Below, in pieces: positions 32,312 to 40,662 of a stretch of DNA of 57,301 nt. How positions within the stretch are numbered: position 1 is the stretch's first letter; each line of letters begins with the position of its first letter. The position numbers and the translations under genes are program-made. The DNA lies in NCBI GenBank assembly GCA_019311105.1, contig JAFDDA010000046.1, positions 1 to 57,301 of the forward strand. The letters are read 5' to 3'. Source of the stretch: Deltaproteobacteria bacterium. GTDB taxonomy: Bacteria > Myxococcota_A > UBA9160 > JAFDDA01. A model generated the notes under the pieces. The model worked only from the letters and a program-made list of their open reading frames with translations, made no database searches and was not told the origin of the DNA.

Positions 32312-33063
32312 GCCGGCAGGCCGCGTAGACGCTCTGCGAACCGCTCCGCCACCCAATAGCTGTCCCCGGGCCAACGGGCGGAGACGTAGTGGCCGTCCTC
32401 GACTCCGAAGGTCGGCGCGTGGTTGTCGCGGGTTCCGCGTGTCCCGAGATTGAGGGGGCCTCGTTCGAAATCGGCAGCGGAGGCGAGCGCGCTCACCACC
32501 TCATCCTCGACATAGGCGTCGTAGGTGCGGTAGTGCCGGCCGAGCTTCCACGCGGTCAGGTAGTAACCGAGCCGCTCCATGTATTTCGGCAGGCACGTCG
32601 TGCGGCGGCCGTGCAGGACCGAGCGACCGGTCGCGGGGTCTTGCGCGCGGGCGAGCGGGAGCACGCCGTGGCAGACCGCGCCGACGGGCTTGCCGAGCGC
32701 GAAGAAGCCCGCGAGCTGGCGCTGGAGCGGTTCGCTCCCGAGGTATTGGCGCATGCCGGGGCCGTGCCCTCCCGCCAGGAAGAACCCGTCGAAGCGCCCG
32801 ACCTCGAGGTCGCGCCAGCGAAGCGGCGCGCGAAACTCGGCCGCCTGCTCGAGCTCTCGGTAGAAGCGCTTCGGCTCCGGCTCGGCGCCGAGCTGCCCGA
32901 AGACGACCCCCGCGAGGAGCGTCGGGTCGGCGGCCGCGGTCGCGCCCTCTTCGGTGGCGAAGACGACGTCGAAGCCCGCTTCGCGGAGGAGCTTCCACGG
33001 CACTGCGACCTCGGTGACGTCGAAATCCTGGTCCGGGAGCGGGATCAGAACGCTTTGAGCCAT
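32308..33063 (-). CDS. DJ-1/PfpI family protein (type 1 glutamine amidotransferase-like)
   Basis: A 251-residue DJ-1/ThiJ/PfpI-superfamily protein. The nucleophile elbow AVCHG puts Cys131 next to His132, preceded by the FFLAGGHGPG loop (residues 94-103). The long insertion (ARAQDPATGRSVLHGRRTTCLPKYMERLGYYLTAWKLGRHYRTY) resembles Hsp31-like glyoxalase III/chaperone members. Function may be methylglyoxal detoxification, which would fit the damaged glyoxalase II nearby, but that is inference. ATG 33063 follows GAGG. Its TAG overlaps the ctaA stop. Confidence 0.87.
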   Translation of the reverse strand: MAQSVLIPLPDQDFDVTEVAVPWKLLREAGFDVVFATEEGATAAADPTLLAGVVFGQLGAEPEPKRFYRELEQAAEFRAPLRWRDLEVGRFDGFFLAGGHGPGMRQYLGSEPLQRQLAGFFALGKPVGAVCHGVLPLARAQDPATGRSVLHGRRTTCLPKYMERLGYYLTAWKLGRHYRTYDAYVEDEVVSALASAADFERGPLNLGTRGTRDNHAPTFGVEDGHYVSARWPGDSYWVAERFAERLRGLPA

Positions 33064-33155
33064 GGGGGGACCTCGCTGAAGGGAGTCGAGCGCGCCGCAG
33101 GATGCTACAAGACAGACGGCCCCGCGCGGCGACCCGCCCGTGGCCCGGAGGGATG

Positions 33156-33635
33156 ATGCGCGCCTATCAGGTATTCGCGGCGATGGAGCCGAAGCACGCC
33201 GAGGGCGTCCTCGCGACGCTGGCGGAGAAGGCTCCGGGGGTGACGGCCCAGGCGGTGGCGATCGCTGCGGCCACCATGAACTCCCGCCCTCAATACATGA
33301 AGAAGCTCACCGCCGAGAAGCGTGCGGCCGCAGTCCGGCGTGCCCTCGCGCGGGTCAAGGCGAATGACATGGCCGAAGAGGTTCTCGCGGTCTACTTCCT
33401 CGAGTGTCGCAAGGAGCTGCTCGCCGAGTGGCTCGGCGTGATCGGGCTCGAGCACGAGGACGGCATCCTCCAGGACGATGCGCCCGAGGCGCCGTCAGCC
33501 AAGGAGCTGAAGGCGGCGGTGGAGAAGTTCCAGAGCGCGTCGGACGATGCCGACCGACTGCTGCTGATGCGGGCCTTCGCGTCGCAGTCGTCCATTGATT
33601 GGCCTGAGCTGGATGGGTTGATCGCTGGAGACTGA
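33156..33635 (+). CDS. conserved-looking helical protein of unknown function
   Basis: A 159-residue, mostly alpha-helical soluble protein that I cannot assign. It has no signal peptide or metal motif. Segments such as KRAAAVRRALARVKAN, EEVLAVYFLECRKELLAEWLGVIGLEHEDG and SQSSIDWPELD look like real protein sequence. ATG 33156 sits 4 nt after GGAGG; ATG 33153 is also possible. A bidirectional hairpin terminator follows. Confidence 0.75.
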   Translation: MRAYQVFAAMEPKHAEGVLATLAEKAPGVTAQAVAIAAATMNSRPQYMKKLTAEKRAAAVRRALARVKANDMAEEVLAVYFLECRKELLAEWLGVIGLEHEDGILQDDAPEAPSAKELKAAVEKFQSASDDADRLLLMRAFASQSSIDWPELDGLIAGD

Positions 33636-33646
33636 GTTCCAAAGGG

Positions 33647-33678
33647 AACGCCCCGGGGCCTTGCGGCGCCGGGGCGTT
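33647..33678. terminator. bidirectional hairpin between convergent genes
   Basis: AACGCCCCGG pairs perfectly with CCGGGGCGTT. It sits 12 bp after the plus-strand stop (33635) and 57 bp from the minus-strand stop (33735). The T-rich tail is weak on both strands. Confidence 0.65.
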
Positions 33679-33734
33679 GTTCTGGAATGTCAGGCCAGTT
33701 CTGATTCCGCTTTCGGCGGCGGCGGCGGCGGCGC

Positions 33735-34640
33735 TCAGCCTTTCAGCGCCTTCATCAAGGCCTGCATCTCCCCGGCGATCGAATCGGGGATCGTGTACTC
33801 GCTGGTGTCGCGGATCTGGTCGATGTTGGCCGCGATCTCTTCCACCGTGGCCGGCTCGCCGGCACCCTTGGTCCAGCCCTCGTTCATCCCGATGAAGATG
33901 CGCGCGTAGCGACCGCCGCCCACGTCGTAGATCTCGCGGGTGTGCTCGCAGGCCTCGCTCACGAGGTAGACCGAGAGCGGGGTCACGCAGTCGGGCTCGA
34001 GCTTGTCCGCCATGGCGCCGAGCAGCTGCTCGGTGAGGCGGGTCTTCGCGATCGGTGCGATGACGTTGGTCTTGATGTTGTACTTCGCGCCTTCCTGGGC
34101 GAGCACGTTCGACAGGCCGACGAGGCCCATCTTCGCGGCGCCGTAGTTGGTCTGGCCGAAGTTGCCGAAGATCCCGGCGGCCGAAGCGGTGAAGAGCAGC
34201 CGGCCGTAGCCGTTCTCCTTCATGTTCCTGAAGGCCGGCTGCGAGACGTAGAAGGCGCCCTTCAAATGGACGTCGATCACGATCTCGAGTTCCTGGGGCG
34301 ACAGCTTTACGAACGTCTTGTCGCGCAGGATGCCCGCATTGTTGATGACGATGTCGACCTTGCCGAAGTTGTCGATGGCGGTCTGGACGATGGCCTCGCC
34401 GCCTTCGGGGGTCGCCACCGAGTCGTAGTTCGCGACGGCCTTGCCGCCGGCCTCGTTGATCTGCTTCACCACCTCGTCGGCCATCACGGAACCGGCACCG
34501 GTACCGTCGGCCGAGCCACCGAGGTCGTTCACGACCACCGAGGCGCCGCGGCGCCCGAGCTCGAGGGCGTAGGTCTTACCGAGTCCGCCGCCGGCGCCGG
34601 TGATGATGGCGACGCGGCCGTCGAATCGAATGTCGGACAT
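33735..34640 (-). CDS. SDR, peroxisomal MFE-2/(3R)-hydroxyacyl-CoA dehydrogenase-like
   Basis: A 301-residue classical SDR with TGAGGGLG (14-21), NNAG (100-103), the Ser-Tyr-Lys triad (Tyr166, Lys170 in NYGAAK) and the VVNDLGGSADGTG segment that marks MFE-2-type dehydrogenases. The C-terminus continues past the SDR core with GEPATVEEIAANIDQIRD, as in those enzymes. It likely oxidises a (3R)-hydroxyacyl-CoA and fits with etfBA. ATG 34640 follows AAGGAGA. A palindrome ATTGA-N8-TCAAT lies about 150 bp upstream. Confidence 0.88.
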   Translation of the reverse strand: MSDIRFDGRVAIITGAGGGLGKTYALELGRRGASVVVNDLGGSADGTGAGSVMADEVVKQINEAGGKAVANYDSVATPEGGEAIVQTAIDNFGKVDIVINNAGILRDKTFVKLSPQELEIVIDVHLKGAFYVSQPAFRNMKENGYGRLLFTASAAGIFGNFGQTNYGAAKMGLVGLSNVLAQEGAKYNIKTNVIAPIAKTRLTEQLLGAMADKLEPDCVTPLSVYLVSEACEHTREIYDVGGGRYARIFIGMNEGWTKGAGEPATVEEIAANIDQIRDTSEYTIPDSIAGEMQALMKALKG

Positions 34641-34786
34641 GGGAAATCTCCTTTGAGTACGAAGACGGGTCGGGGGCCGGCCGCTCCATGCGGCGCGAGG
34701 CCATGGCCCGGGGCCGATGGGCCCTGCAGGCGCCGAGAGGGGGCTCCCCGCGCTGCGGGCCGCAGCATAGCGCGAATCCGGCCTGG

Positions 34787-34804
34787 ATTGACCCGGGAAT
34801 CAAT
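34787..34804. promoter_or_regulatory. possible operator palindrome upstream of the MFE2-like SDR
   Basis: ATTGA-CCCGGGAA-TCAAT is a perfect 5-bp dyad whose AT-rich arms stand out in GC-rich intergenic DNA between the two minus-strand SDR genes. A TetR-type repressor of lipid metabolism could bind here; no such regulator is in the window. Confidence 0.3.
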
Positions 34805-34834
34805 GCCTCGCCCGCAAGGCAGGGCGTGGCTCCA

Positions 34835-35662
34835 CTACGGGGCGGGTTCTTCCTCGCGAGCCAGCGTGCGCCTCATGGCGGCCCCGAGAACGCGCCGGGT
34901 CAGGCTCCGCGGCATCGCCGCCGTGACCGCTGCAACCGCTTGATTCGCCCGACCGGGGATGACCACGAGGTCGCCTCGCTCGAGCCCCGCGAGCGAGGCA
35001 TCGACCACCTCCTCGGCCTCCTGCCAGGCGAAGCTCGGGATGTCGTCCGTCCCGGCGCCGGCCACCTCCTGGAACTCCGTGCGCGTGAAGCCCGGGCAGA
35101 GTGCCTGGACCGTGACGCCTGTGCCCTCCAGCTCGCCGGCGAGGCCCTCGGTGAAGGAATTCACGAAGGCCTTGGTGGCGGAGTAGGTCGCCATGTAGGG
35201 CGAGGGTGCCAAGGCGCCCATGGACGAGACGTTGATGACGCCGCCACGACCGCGCTCGATCAGGCCCGGCAGGGCTGCGCGCGTGAGCCGGACGAGAGCC
35301 AGTATGTTCAAACGGATCTCGGACTCCTCGCCGTCGGGGTCGAGTTCCGCAAGGGGGCCGAGCGTGCCGAAGCCCGCGTTGTTCACGACGAGTTCGAGGC
35401 TCGGCTCGCTTGCGATTCGGTCCTCGACAGCGAGCAACTCTTCAGGGCGCGTCAGGTCGGCCGGGAAGACCTCGAAACCCGCGCCGTGCTCGGCGCCGAA
35501 CTCCTTGGCCATGACTTCGAGCCGCTCCGCGCGGCGGGCCACCAGGATGAGGCGGTAGCCGTCGGCGGCGAGGCGTTTCGAAAAGGCGGCGCCGATGCCG
35601 GAAGAGGCTCCGGTCACCAGGGCGGTGCGTTCTTTGGTCGAGGTCGCGAGTTCCGGGCTCAT
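34835..35662 (-). CDS. short-chain dehydrogenase (DltE/SDR family)
   Basis: A 275-residue classical SDR: TGASSGIG (17-24), NNAGFGTLG, INVSSMGALAPSPYMATYSATKAF with the Tyr-x3-Lys pair, and PGFTRTEFQ after it. Substrate unknown; the family reduces or oxidises lipid or polyketide carbonyls. ATG 35662 follows GGAGGCCCCC. It is upstream of the MFE2-like SDR in the same direction with a 194-bp gap, and divergent from the TVP38 operon. Confidence 0.88.
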   Translation of the reverse strand: MSPELATSTKERTALVTGASSGIGAAFSKRLAADGYRLILVARRAERLEVMAKEFGAEHGAGFEVFPADLTRPEELLAVEDRIASEPSLELVVNNAGFGTLGPLAELDPDGEESEIRLNILALVRLTRAALPGLIERGRGGVINVSSMGALAPSPYMATYSATKAFVNSFTEGLAGELEGTGVTVQALCPGFTRTEFQEVAGAGTDDIPSFAWQEAEEVVDASLAGLERGDLVVIPGRANQAVAAVTAAMPRSLTRRVLGAAMRRTLAREEEPAP

Positions 35663-35836
35663 GGGGGCCTCCGGTTGGGTGCGCGCCCGAAAGCATGGCA
35701 CAGCCGCTCAGGCCTGTCCGTGCGGCCGCGCCCGGTAACGAAAGGCGGGGGTTCGACGTAACGAGCGGAGTCAGTCAGCATCCATCCCACGAACGGGGGC
35801 CCCATCTCGACGCCGGGGGGCCCGGAGGAAGCGTCC

Positions 35837-36577
35837 ATGTCGGAGCCCGACATCACCCACGAAGCCACCCCCGGCGAGCCGTCCCGCAGCCCCGGGCGCC
35901 TCATCGGGATCGGGCTCGTCGTCGTCGCCCTCATCGCCGTCGGGAGCCAGGCCGGGCCGGCCCTTGAACGCTTCCAGGTCTGGGTCGGGAACCTCGGCGC
36001 CCTCGGGCCGATCGTCTTCATCCTCGGCTACGCGCTGGCGACCGTCGCCTTCGCGCCGGGAGCCATCCTGACCCTCGCCGCCGGGCCGATCTTCGGCGTG
36101 GTCCTGGGGTCGGTCTACGTCTTCATCGCGGCGAGCCTCGGCGCAGCGTTGGCCTTCCTGGCTGCGCGTCACGTGGTGCGCAGCGCGATCGAGAAGCGCG
36201 TGGCCGACTATCCGAGCTTCGCCGCCATCGACGAAGCCATCGCGCGCGACGGCCGCCGCATCGTGTTCCTGCTGCGGCTCTCGCCGATCTTTCCCTTCAA
36301 CCTGTTGAACTACGCCCTCGGCCTCACGCGGGTCGGCTTCGTCGACTACTGCGTGGCCTCGTTCGGCATGATCCCGGCGACCGTGCTCTATGTGTACCTC
36401 GGTGCGCTCAGCGGCCAGGCAGCGGTTGCCGCATCGGGCGGGGGAGACACCGCGCTACTCACCTGGGGCATCCGCATCCTCGGCCTCGCGGCCACCGTTC
36501 TCGTCACCGTACGGGTCACCCGCACCGCCCGGCGCGCCCTCGCCGAGGCCGCGGTGACCGAGGGAGAATCCGAATGA
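35837..36577 (+). CDS. TVP38/TMEM64 (DedA-superfamily) membrane protein
   Basis: A 246-residue membrane protein with about six hydrophobic segments. FAPGAILTLAAGPIFGVVLGSVYVFI and LLRLSPIFPFNLLNYALGLT are the conserved VTT-domain blocks. Family members are lipid scramblase or transporter-like. SD GGAGGAA precedes ATG 35837. It overlaps the following flavoprotein disulfide reductase by ATGA; TVP38 next to a MerA-like reductase is a recurrent pairing (also seen as fusions), but its biochemical meaning is not established. Confidence 0.9.
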   Translation: MSEPDITHEATPGEPSRSPGRLIGIGLVVVALIAVGSQAGPALERFQVWVGNLGALGPIVFILGYALATVAFAPGAILTLAAGPIFGVVLGSVYVFIAASLGAALAFLAARHVVRSAIEKRVADYPSFAAIDEAIARDGRRIVFLLRLSPIFPFNLLNYALGLTRVGFVDYCVASFGMIPATVLYVYLGALSGQAAVAASGGGDTALLTWGIRILGLAATVLVTVRVTRTARRALAEAAVTEGESE

Positions 36578-38118
36578 GCGCGAACCCGAGCCTCGTCCCG
36601 GGCGACCCTCACGACGACACCTTGGCCGCCCACGTCTCGCCCGCGGACTGGAAGAACCCGGAGCCGGCCGACCGCTACAACCTCGTGATCCTCGGCGCCG
36701 GCACCGCCGGCCTGATCACGGCCGCGGTCGCCGCAGGCCTCGGCGCCCGGGTGGCCCTGGTGGAGCGCCACATGATGGGCGGCGACTGCCTGAACGTCGG
36801 CTGCGTGCCCTCGAAGGGTGTGATCCGCGAGTCGCGTCGGGCCCATGAGGCTCGGAGTGCCGCGGGCATCGGCCTGCCCGCTTCGGAGCCGGCCGACGTC
36901 GACTTCGCCGCCGCCATGGAGCGCATGCGCGCGCGGCGCGCCCACATCAGCGAAGAGGATTCTGCCGCGCGCTATCAGAACGAACTCGGCGTGGACGTTT
37001 TCCTCGGCGAGGCGCGCTTTGCGGGCGGCGACATCGTCGAGGTCGACACCCCCGGCTCCGACACGACGAAGCTTCGCTTCAAGAAGGCCGTGATCGCCAC
37101 CGGCGCCCGGGCCGCCGCGCCGCCGATCCCGGGCCTCGCCGAAGCCGGATACCGCGACAACGAGACCATCTTCGCCCTGACCGAGCGCCCGCAACGCCTC
37201 GGCGTGATCGGCTCGGGCCCGATCGGCTGCGAGCTGGCCCAGGCCTTCCGCCGCCTCGGCTGCGAGGTCGTGCTCTTCGAGCAGGCGGATCGGATCATGA
37301 CCCGCGAAGACCCCGACGCGGCTGCCGTCGTGCAGCAGGCCTTCGAGGAGGAAGGAATCGAGACGGTCCTCGGCTGCCAGGTGGAGTCGATCCGAGCCGA
37401 AGCGGGCGCCAAGGTCGTCCGGATAACCTGTTCGAAAGGCACCGCCCAGGAGTACGCCGTCGATGAGATCCTGGTCGGTGTGGGCCGAGCCCCGAACGTC
37501 GAAGGTCTGAACCTCGAGGCGGTGGGCGTCGAGTACGAGCGCTACGGCGTGAAGGTCGACGACGCGCTCCGCACCGCGAACCCCGCCATCTACGCCGCTG
37601 GCGACGTCTGCATGCGCTGGAAGTTCACCCACGCCGCCGACGCCACCGCCAAGATCGTGGTGCGCAATACTCTCTTCCCCTTCCTGCCGAAGCAGAAGAC
37701 GACGGGCCTCGTCATGCCGTGGTGCACCTACACCGACCCCGAGGTCGCCCACGTCGGCATGTACGAAGCCGACGCGCGCGAACAGGGCATCGAAGTCGAC
37801 ACGATCCAGATTCCGCTCGAGCGCGTGAATCGGGCTGTGCTCGATGGCGACGAGGGTGGCTTCGTGAAGGTCCACCTCAAGAAGGGCACGGACAAGATCC
37901 TGGGCGCCACGATCGTGGCGAGCCATGCGGGGGAGATGATCAGCGAGATCACCCTCGCCATGGTCGCAAAGCTCGGCCTCGGGACGATCCTGAACGTGAT
38001 CCACCCCTACCCCACCCAAGCCGAAGCCATCAAGCGCGCGGCGGGCGAACACGCGCGCGGGCGACTTACGCCCACCGTCGCGAAGATCTTCGAACGCATC
38101 ATGGCCTGGAGCCGCTAG
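36574..38118 (+). CDS. MerA-like pyridine nucleotide-disulfide oxidoreductase
   Basis: A 514-residue class I flavoprotein reductase: FAD-binding GAGTAG (41-46), redox pair Cys72/Cys77 in GDCLNVGCVPSK, NAD(P)-binding GSGPIGCELAQ, second FAD motif IYAAGDV and the C-terminal HPYPTQAEAIKRA interface motif. It lacks the N-terminal mercury-binding HMA domain and the C-terminal vicinal cysteines of true MerA, so mercury reduction is unlikely. The 35-residue N-terminal extension is unusual. It is translationally coupled to TVP38; gdhA follows 22 bp later. Confidence 0.92.
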   Translation: MSANPSLVPGDPHDDTLAAHVSPADWKNPEPADRYNLVILGAGTAGLITAAVAAGLGARVALVERHMMGGDCLNVGCVPSKGVIRESRRAHEARSAAGIGLPASEPADVDFAAAMERMRARRAHISEEDSAARYQNELGVDVFLGEARFAGGDIVEVDTPGSDTTKLRFKKAVIATGARAAAPPIPGLAEAGYRDNETIFALTERPQRLGVIGSGPIGCELAQAFRRLGCEVVLFEQADRIMTREDPDAAAVVQQAFEEEGIETVLGCQVESIRAEAGAKVVRITCSKGTAQEYAVDEILVGVGRAPNVEGLNLEAVGVEYERYGVKVDDALRTANPAIYAAGDVCMRWKFTHAADATAKIVVRNTLFPFLPKQKTTGLVMPWCTYTDPEVAHVGMYEADAREQGIEVDTIQIPLERVNRAVLDGDEGGFVKVHLKKGTDKILGATIVASHAGEMISEITLAMVAKLGLGTILNVIHPYPTQAEAIKRAAGEHARGRLTPTVAKIFERIMAWSR

Positions 38119-38140
38119 CTCCAAGCACCCAGGAGGAACC

Positions 38141-39427
38141 GTGGCAACCAACGACGTCTTCACGGACGCACTCTCGCGACTCGAACAGATCGGCAAGGAC
38201 GTCGACATCGATCCCGAAGCCATCGCGGCCCTGCAACAGCCGCGCGCGATGCTCACGGCATCGGTCCCGCTCCGCATGGACGACGGCTCCATGCGCTACC
38301 TCACGGCGTACCGCTGCCGCTACAACGATGCGCGCGGCCCGACCAAGGGGGGCATCCGCTACCACCCGGACGTCAGCCGGGCCGAGATCCAGGCGCTCGC
38401 GCTCTGGATGACCCTCAAGTGCGCCGTCGTCGGGATCCCCTACGGCGGCGGCAAGGGCGGCGTGGTCGTCGACCCGAAGGCGCTCTCTCCCATGGAACTC
38501 GAGCGGCTCTCGCGTGGCTACATGCGCGCCATGGCGGACTTCGTCGGCCCCGAGACCGACATCCCCGCGCCCGACGTCTACACCAACGCCCGCATCATGG
38601 GCTGGATGGCGGACGAGTACGAGACGATCCACCGTCGTAACACCCCGGGCGTCATCACGGGCAAGCCCATTGCCCTCGGCGGGAGCCTCGGACGCGACGA
38701 AGCCACGGGCCGCGGCGCCTTCCTCGTAATCCGCCGCTACGCCGAACGCGCCGGACTCGAGCCGGAAAAGACCCGCGTCGCGGTCCAGGGCTTCGGGAAC
38801 GCCGGCTATCACGTGGCGCGGCTTCTCCAGGAAGCGGGCTACAAGATCGTCGCCGCTTCGGACTCCAAGGGCGCGATCTACTCACCGGACGGCTTCGGCC
38901 TGTACCACCAGAAGCAGGAGACGCGGAAGCTCGAGGGTGTGTACTGCGACGGCTCGGTCTGCGAACTCGTCGACCACGAGCGCATCACGAACGAGGAGCT
39001 GCTCGAGCTCGACGTCGACCTGCTCGTGCCCGCCGCCCTCGAAGGCGTGATCCACGAGGGGAACGCGGGGCGCATCCGAGCCAAGACCATCGCCGAGGTC
39101 GCCAACGGCCCCGTCGAGGCATCGGCCGACGAGACCCTGCGCGAACGCGGCATCGTGGTTCTGCCCGACGTCCTGGTGAACGCGGGCGGCGTGACGGTCA
39201 GCTACTTCGAGTGGGTGCAGAACCGCCAGGGCATGGCGTGGACCCTCGAAGAGGTCCGCAGCCGACTGGAGGCACGGATGTTCGATGCCTTCGACGCCAT
39301 GTGGGCCGAGTTCGACGGCCAGGGTCGGACGGCGCGTGCGGCGGCCTACACCGTCGCCCTGCGCCGCATCGAAGAAGCCCTGCTCGCCGGCGGCGACCAC
39401 GCCTACTTCAGCGGCGGGCAGCGATGA
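38141..39427 (+). CDS. gdhA: glutamate dehydrogenase (Glu/Leu/Phe/Val family)
   Basis: A 428-residue amino-acid dehydrogenase of the hexameric 420-residue class. GPTKGGIRYHP and KCAVVGIPYGGGKGGV contain the substrate and catalytic lysines; GRGAFLVIRR and VAVQGFGNAGYHVARLL form the NAD(P) domain, and DVLVNAGGVTVSYFEWVQN is typical of GDH. It interconverts glutamate and 2-oxoglutarate plus ammonium. Start GTG 38141 follows AGGAGGAACC. It is probably in the TVP38-MerA-like operon. Confidence 0.94.
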   Translation: MATNDVFTDALSRLEQIGKDVDIDPEAIAALQQPRAMLTASVPLRMDDGSMRYLTAYRCRYNDARGPTKGGIRYHPDVSRAEIQALALWMTLKCAVVGIPYGGGKGGVVVDPKALSPMELERLSRGYMRAMADFVGPETDIPAPDVYTNARIMGWMADEYETIHRRNTPGVITGKPIALGGSLGRDEATGRGAFLVIRRYAERAGLEPEKTRVAVQGFGNAGYHVARLLQEAGYKIVAASDSKGAIYSPDGFGLYHQKQETRKLEGVYCDGSVCELVDHERITNEELLELDVDLLVPAALEGVIHEGNAGRIRAKTIAEVANGPVEASADETLRERGIVVLPDVLVNAGGVTVSYFEWVQNRQGMAWTLEEVRSRLEARMFDAFDAMWAEFDGQGRTARAAAYTVALRRIEEALLAGGDHAYFSGGQR

Positions 39428-39435
39428 TCGGGCGC

Positions 39436-39441
39436 TAGCCT
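39436..39441 (+). promoter_or_regulatory. -10 element for the parvulin gene (leaderless)
   Basis: TAGCCT ends exactly 7 nt before ATG 39449; no SD intervenes. Confidence 0.45.
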
Positions 39442-39448
39442 TCGGGCG

Positions 39449-40354
39449 ATGGCCCTGGCACGCACCCCACTCCTGCACTTCGTCCTGCTCGGAAGCGTGA
39501 TCTTCGCCCTGCAGCCGAGCGAGACGCCGGCGCTCGTCTTCGGCCCTGCCGAACGCGAACAGCTGCAGCGGGAGTTCGAGCAGCGCGAGGCTCGCCCACC
39601 GAGCCCGGGTGAGGTCGACGCCCTCGTCGACGCTGCCGTCGAAGAGGAGATCCTGCTCCGCGCGGCCGCGCGGGCCGGGCATCTGCGTCACGACGGAACG
39701 GTGGTGAATCGGCTCGTCCAGCTCGGGCACTTCCTGTCGCCCGAGGGGGAGGCCAGCGACGAAGCCGCCCTCCACCGCGCGCGCGAGCTCGGCCTCGACC
39801 GCAGCGACCCGGTGATCCGGCGCTATCTCGTCGAACGAATGCGGCTCGCGCTGGCTTCCGAAGCGGACCGGCCGGCGCCTGGCGAGGCGGAACTCGAGGC
39901 CCATCTCGCCCTTCATGCGGAACGTTTTGCGATCCCGGAGCGGGTTCGACTGGCCCACGTCTTCGTCGGCCGGCGCCACGCTGACGTCGAGGCTCGCCTG
40001 GACGCCGTCGGTCGTTCCCTCAGCGGGCTTCGGCCCGAGGACGCGGCTGGGCTCGGAGACCCGTTCGCCGGGCCTCGTACTCGCGTGGCACCGCGAGAGG
40101 TGCTCGCGAGAGACTTCGGCGCTGAATTCGTCGCGGCGCTCGACCCCAGCCGGCTCGCAAGCTGGCAAGGCCCCCTGCCCTCCGCGCACGGCTGGCACTG
40201 GGTCTGGCTCGGCGCTCCGCTCCCCGCGCGACAGCCGACACTCGCAGAGGTACGCGGGCAGGTGCAGCAAGATCTGTTCGAGATCCGCCGCGCGCAACGG
40301 CTCCAAGCGCGGCTCGAAGAGCTGCGCTCTGGCTACTCCATCCGGTTGAACTGA
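39449..40354 (+). CDS. membrane-anchored parvulin-type peptidyl-prolyl isomerase-like protein
   Basis: A 301-residue protein with an N-terminal signal anchor (PLLHFVLLGSVIFAL, residues 7-21), a helical chaperone region and a PpiC/SurA-type rotamase-like region (about 165-275, e.g. RVRLAHVFVGRR and GWHWVWLGAPLPARQPTLAEVRGQV). The parvulin core is divergent, so chaperone rather than isomerase activity is possible. It ends next to a 25-bp repeat derived from the convergent anti-sigma gene. Confidence 0.72.
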   Translation: MALARTPLLHFVLLGSVIFALQPSETPALVFGPAEREQLQREFEQREARPPSPGEVDALVDAAVEEEILLRAAARAGHLRHDGTVVNRLVQLGHFLSPEGEASDEAALHRARELGLDRSDPVIRRYLVERMRLALASEADRPAPGEAELEAHLALHAERFAIPERVRLAHVFVGRRHADVEARLDAVGRSLSGLRPEDAAGLGDPFAGPRTRVAPREVLARDFGAEFVAALDPSRLASWQGPLPSAHGWHWVWLGAPLPARQPTLAEVRGQVQQDLFEIRRAQRLQARLEELRSGYSIRLN

Positions 40355-40355
40355 G

Positions 40356-40421
40356 TGGCCCTTTCGGGCCGCCGGCGCGCTGGCCCTTTCGGGCGGCCGG
40401 CGCGCTAGCCCTTTCGGGCAG
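40356..40421. repeat. 25-bp tandem repeat spanning the anti-sigma gene stop codon
   Basis: Copies at 40356-40380 and 40381-40405 plus a partial copy 40406-40421, which contains the true 3' end of the anti-sigma gene. Each carries GCCCTTTCGGGC. The repeats fill the gap between the two convergent stop codons. Confidence 0.85.
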
Positions 40422-40662
40422 CGAGGATTGCGGCCACCAGGACGTCGGGGACGTCCTCGGGCAGCGGGTCATCATCCCGAGCACAGACTCCGCGCCCGAG
40501 TTCGACCGTCTCGCGATAGGTGTCGAGGTAGACCTTGCAGGGCGGACAGTCCACCATGTGGCCCTCGAAGGTGCTCCGCTGCGCCTCGGGCAGCTCCGCA
40601 TCGAGGTAGGCCATCAGGAAGTCTACGAACTCCTTGCAGGTCAGGTCCATCTCGGGACTCAT
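40405..40662 (-). CDS. zinc-finger anti-sigma factor (zf-HC2)
   Basis: An 85-residue protein with the ZAS motif: Cys9, then His35-x3-Cys39-x2-Cys42 (GHMVDCPPCK). Such proteins hold the cognate ECF sigma factor inactive; the Zn site often makes them redox-sensitive. No transmembrane helix is present, so it is a soluble ChrR/RsrA-like type. It overlaps the sigma gene by 4 bp (ATGA). Confidence 0.87.
   Translation of the reverse strand: MSPEMDLTCKEFVDFLMAYLDAELPEAQRSTFEGHMVDCPPCKVYLDTYRETVELGRGVCARDDDPLPEDVPDVLVAAILAARKG

Noticed and set aside
35731..35765. Direct repeat GTAACGA (about 26 bp apart) upstream of the TVP38 gene as an operator
   Set aside because: Short, single occurrence and not symmetric; too likely by chance.
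36574..38118. Mercuric reductase merA
   Set aside because: No HMA domain, no C-terminal vicinal Cys pair and no mer genes nearby; called a MerA-like disulfide reductase instead.
36388..38292. 634-codon minus-strand frame opposite the MerA-like gene
   Set aside because: Shadow of a clear flavoprotein reductase; composition typical of an antisense frame.
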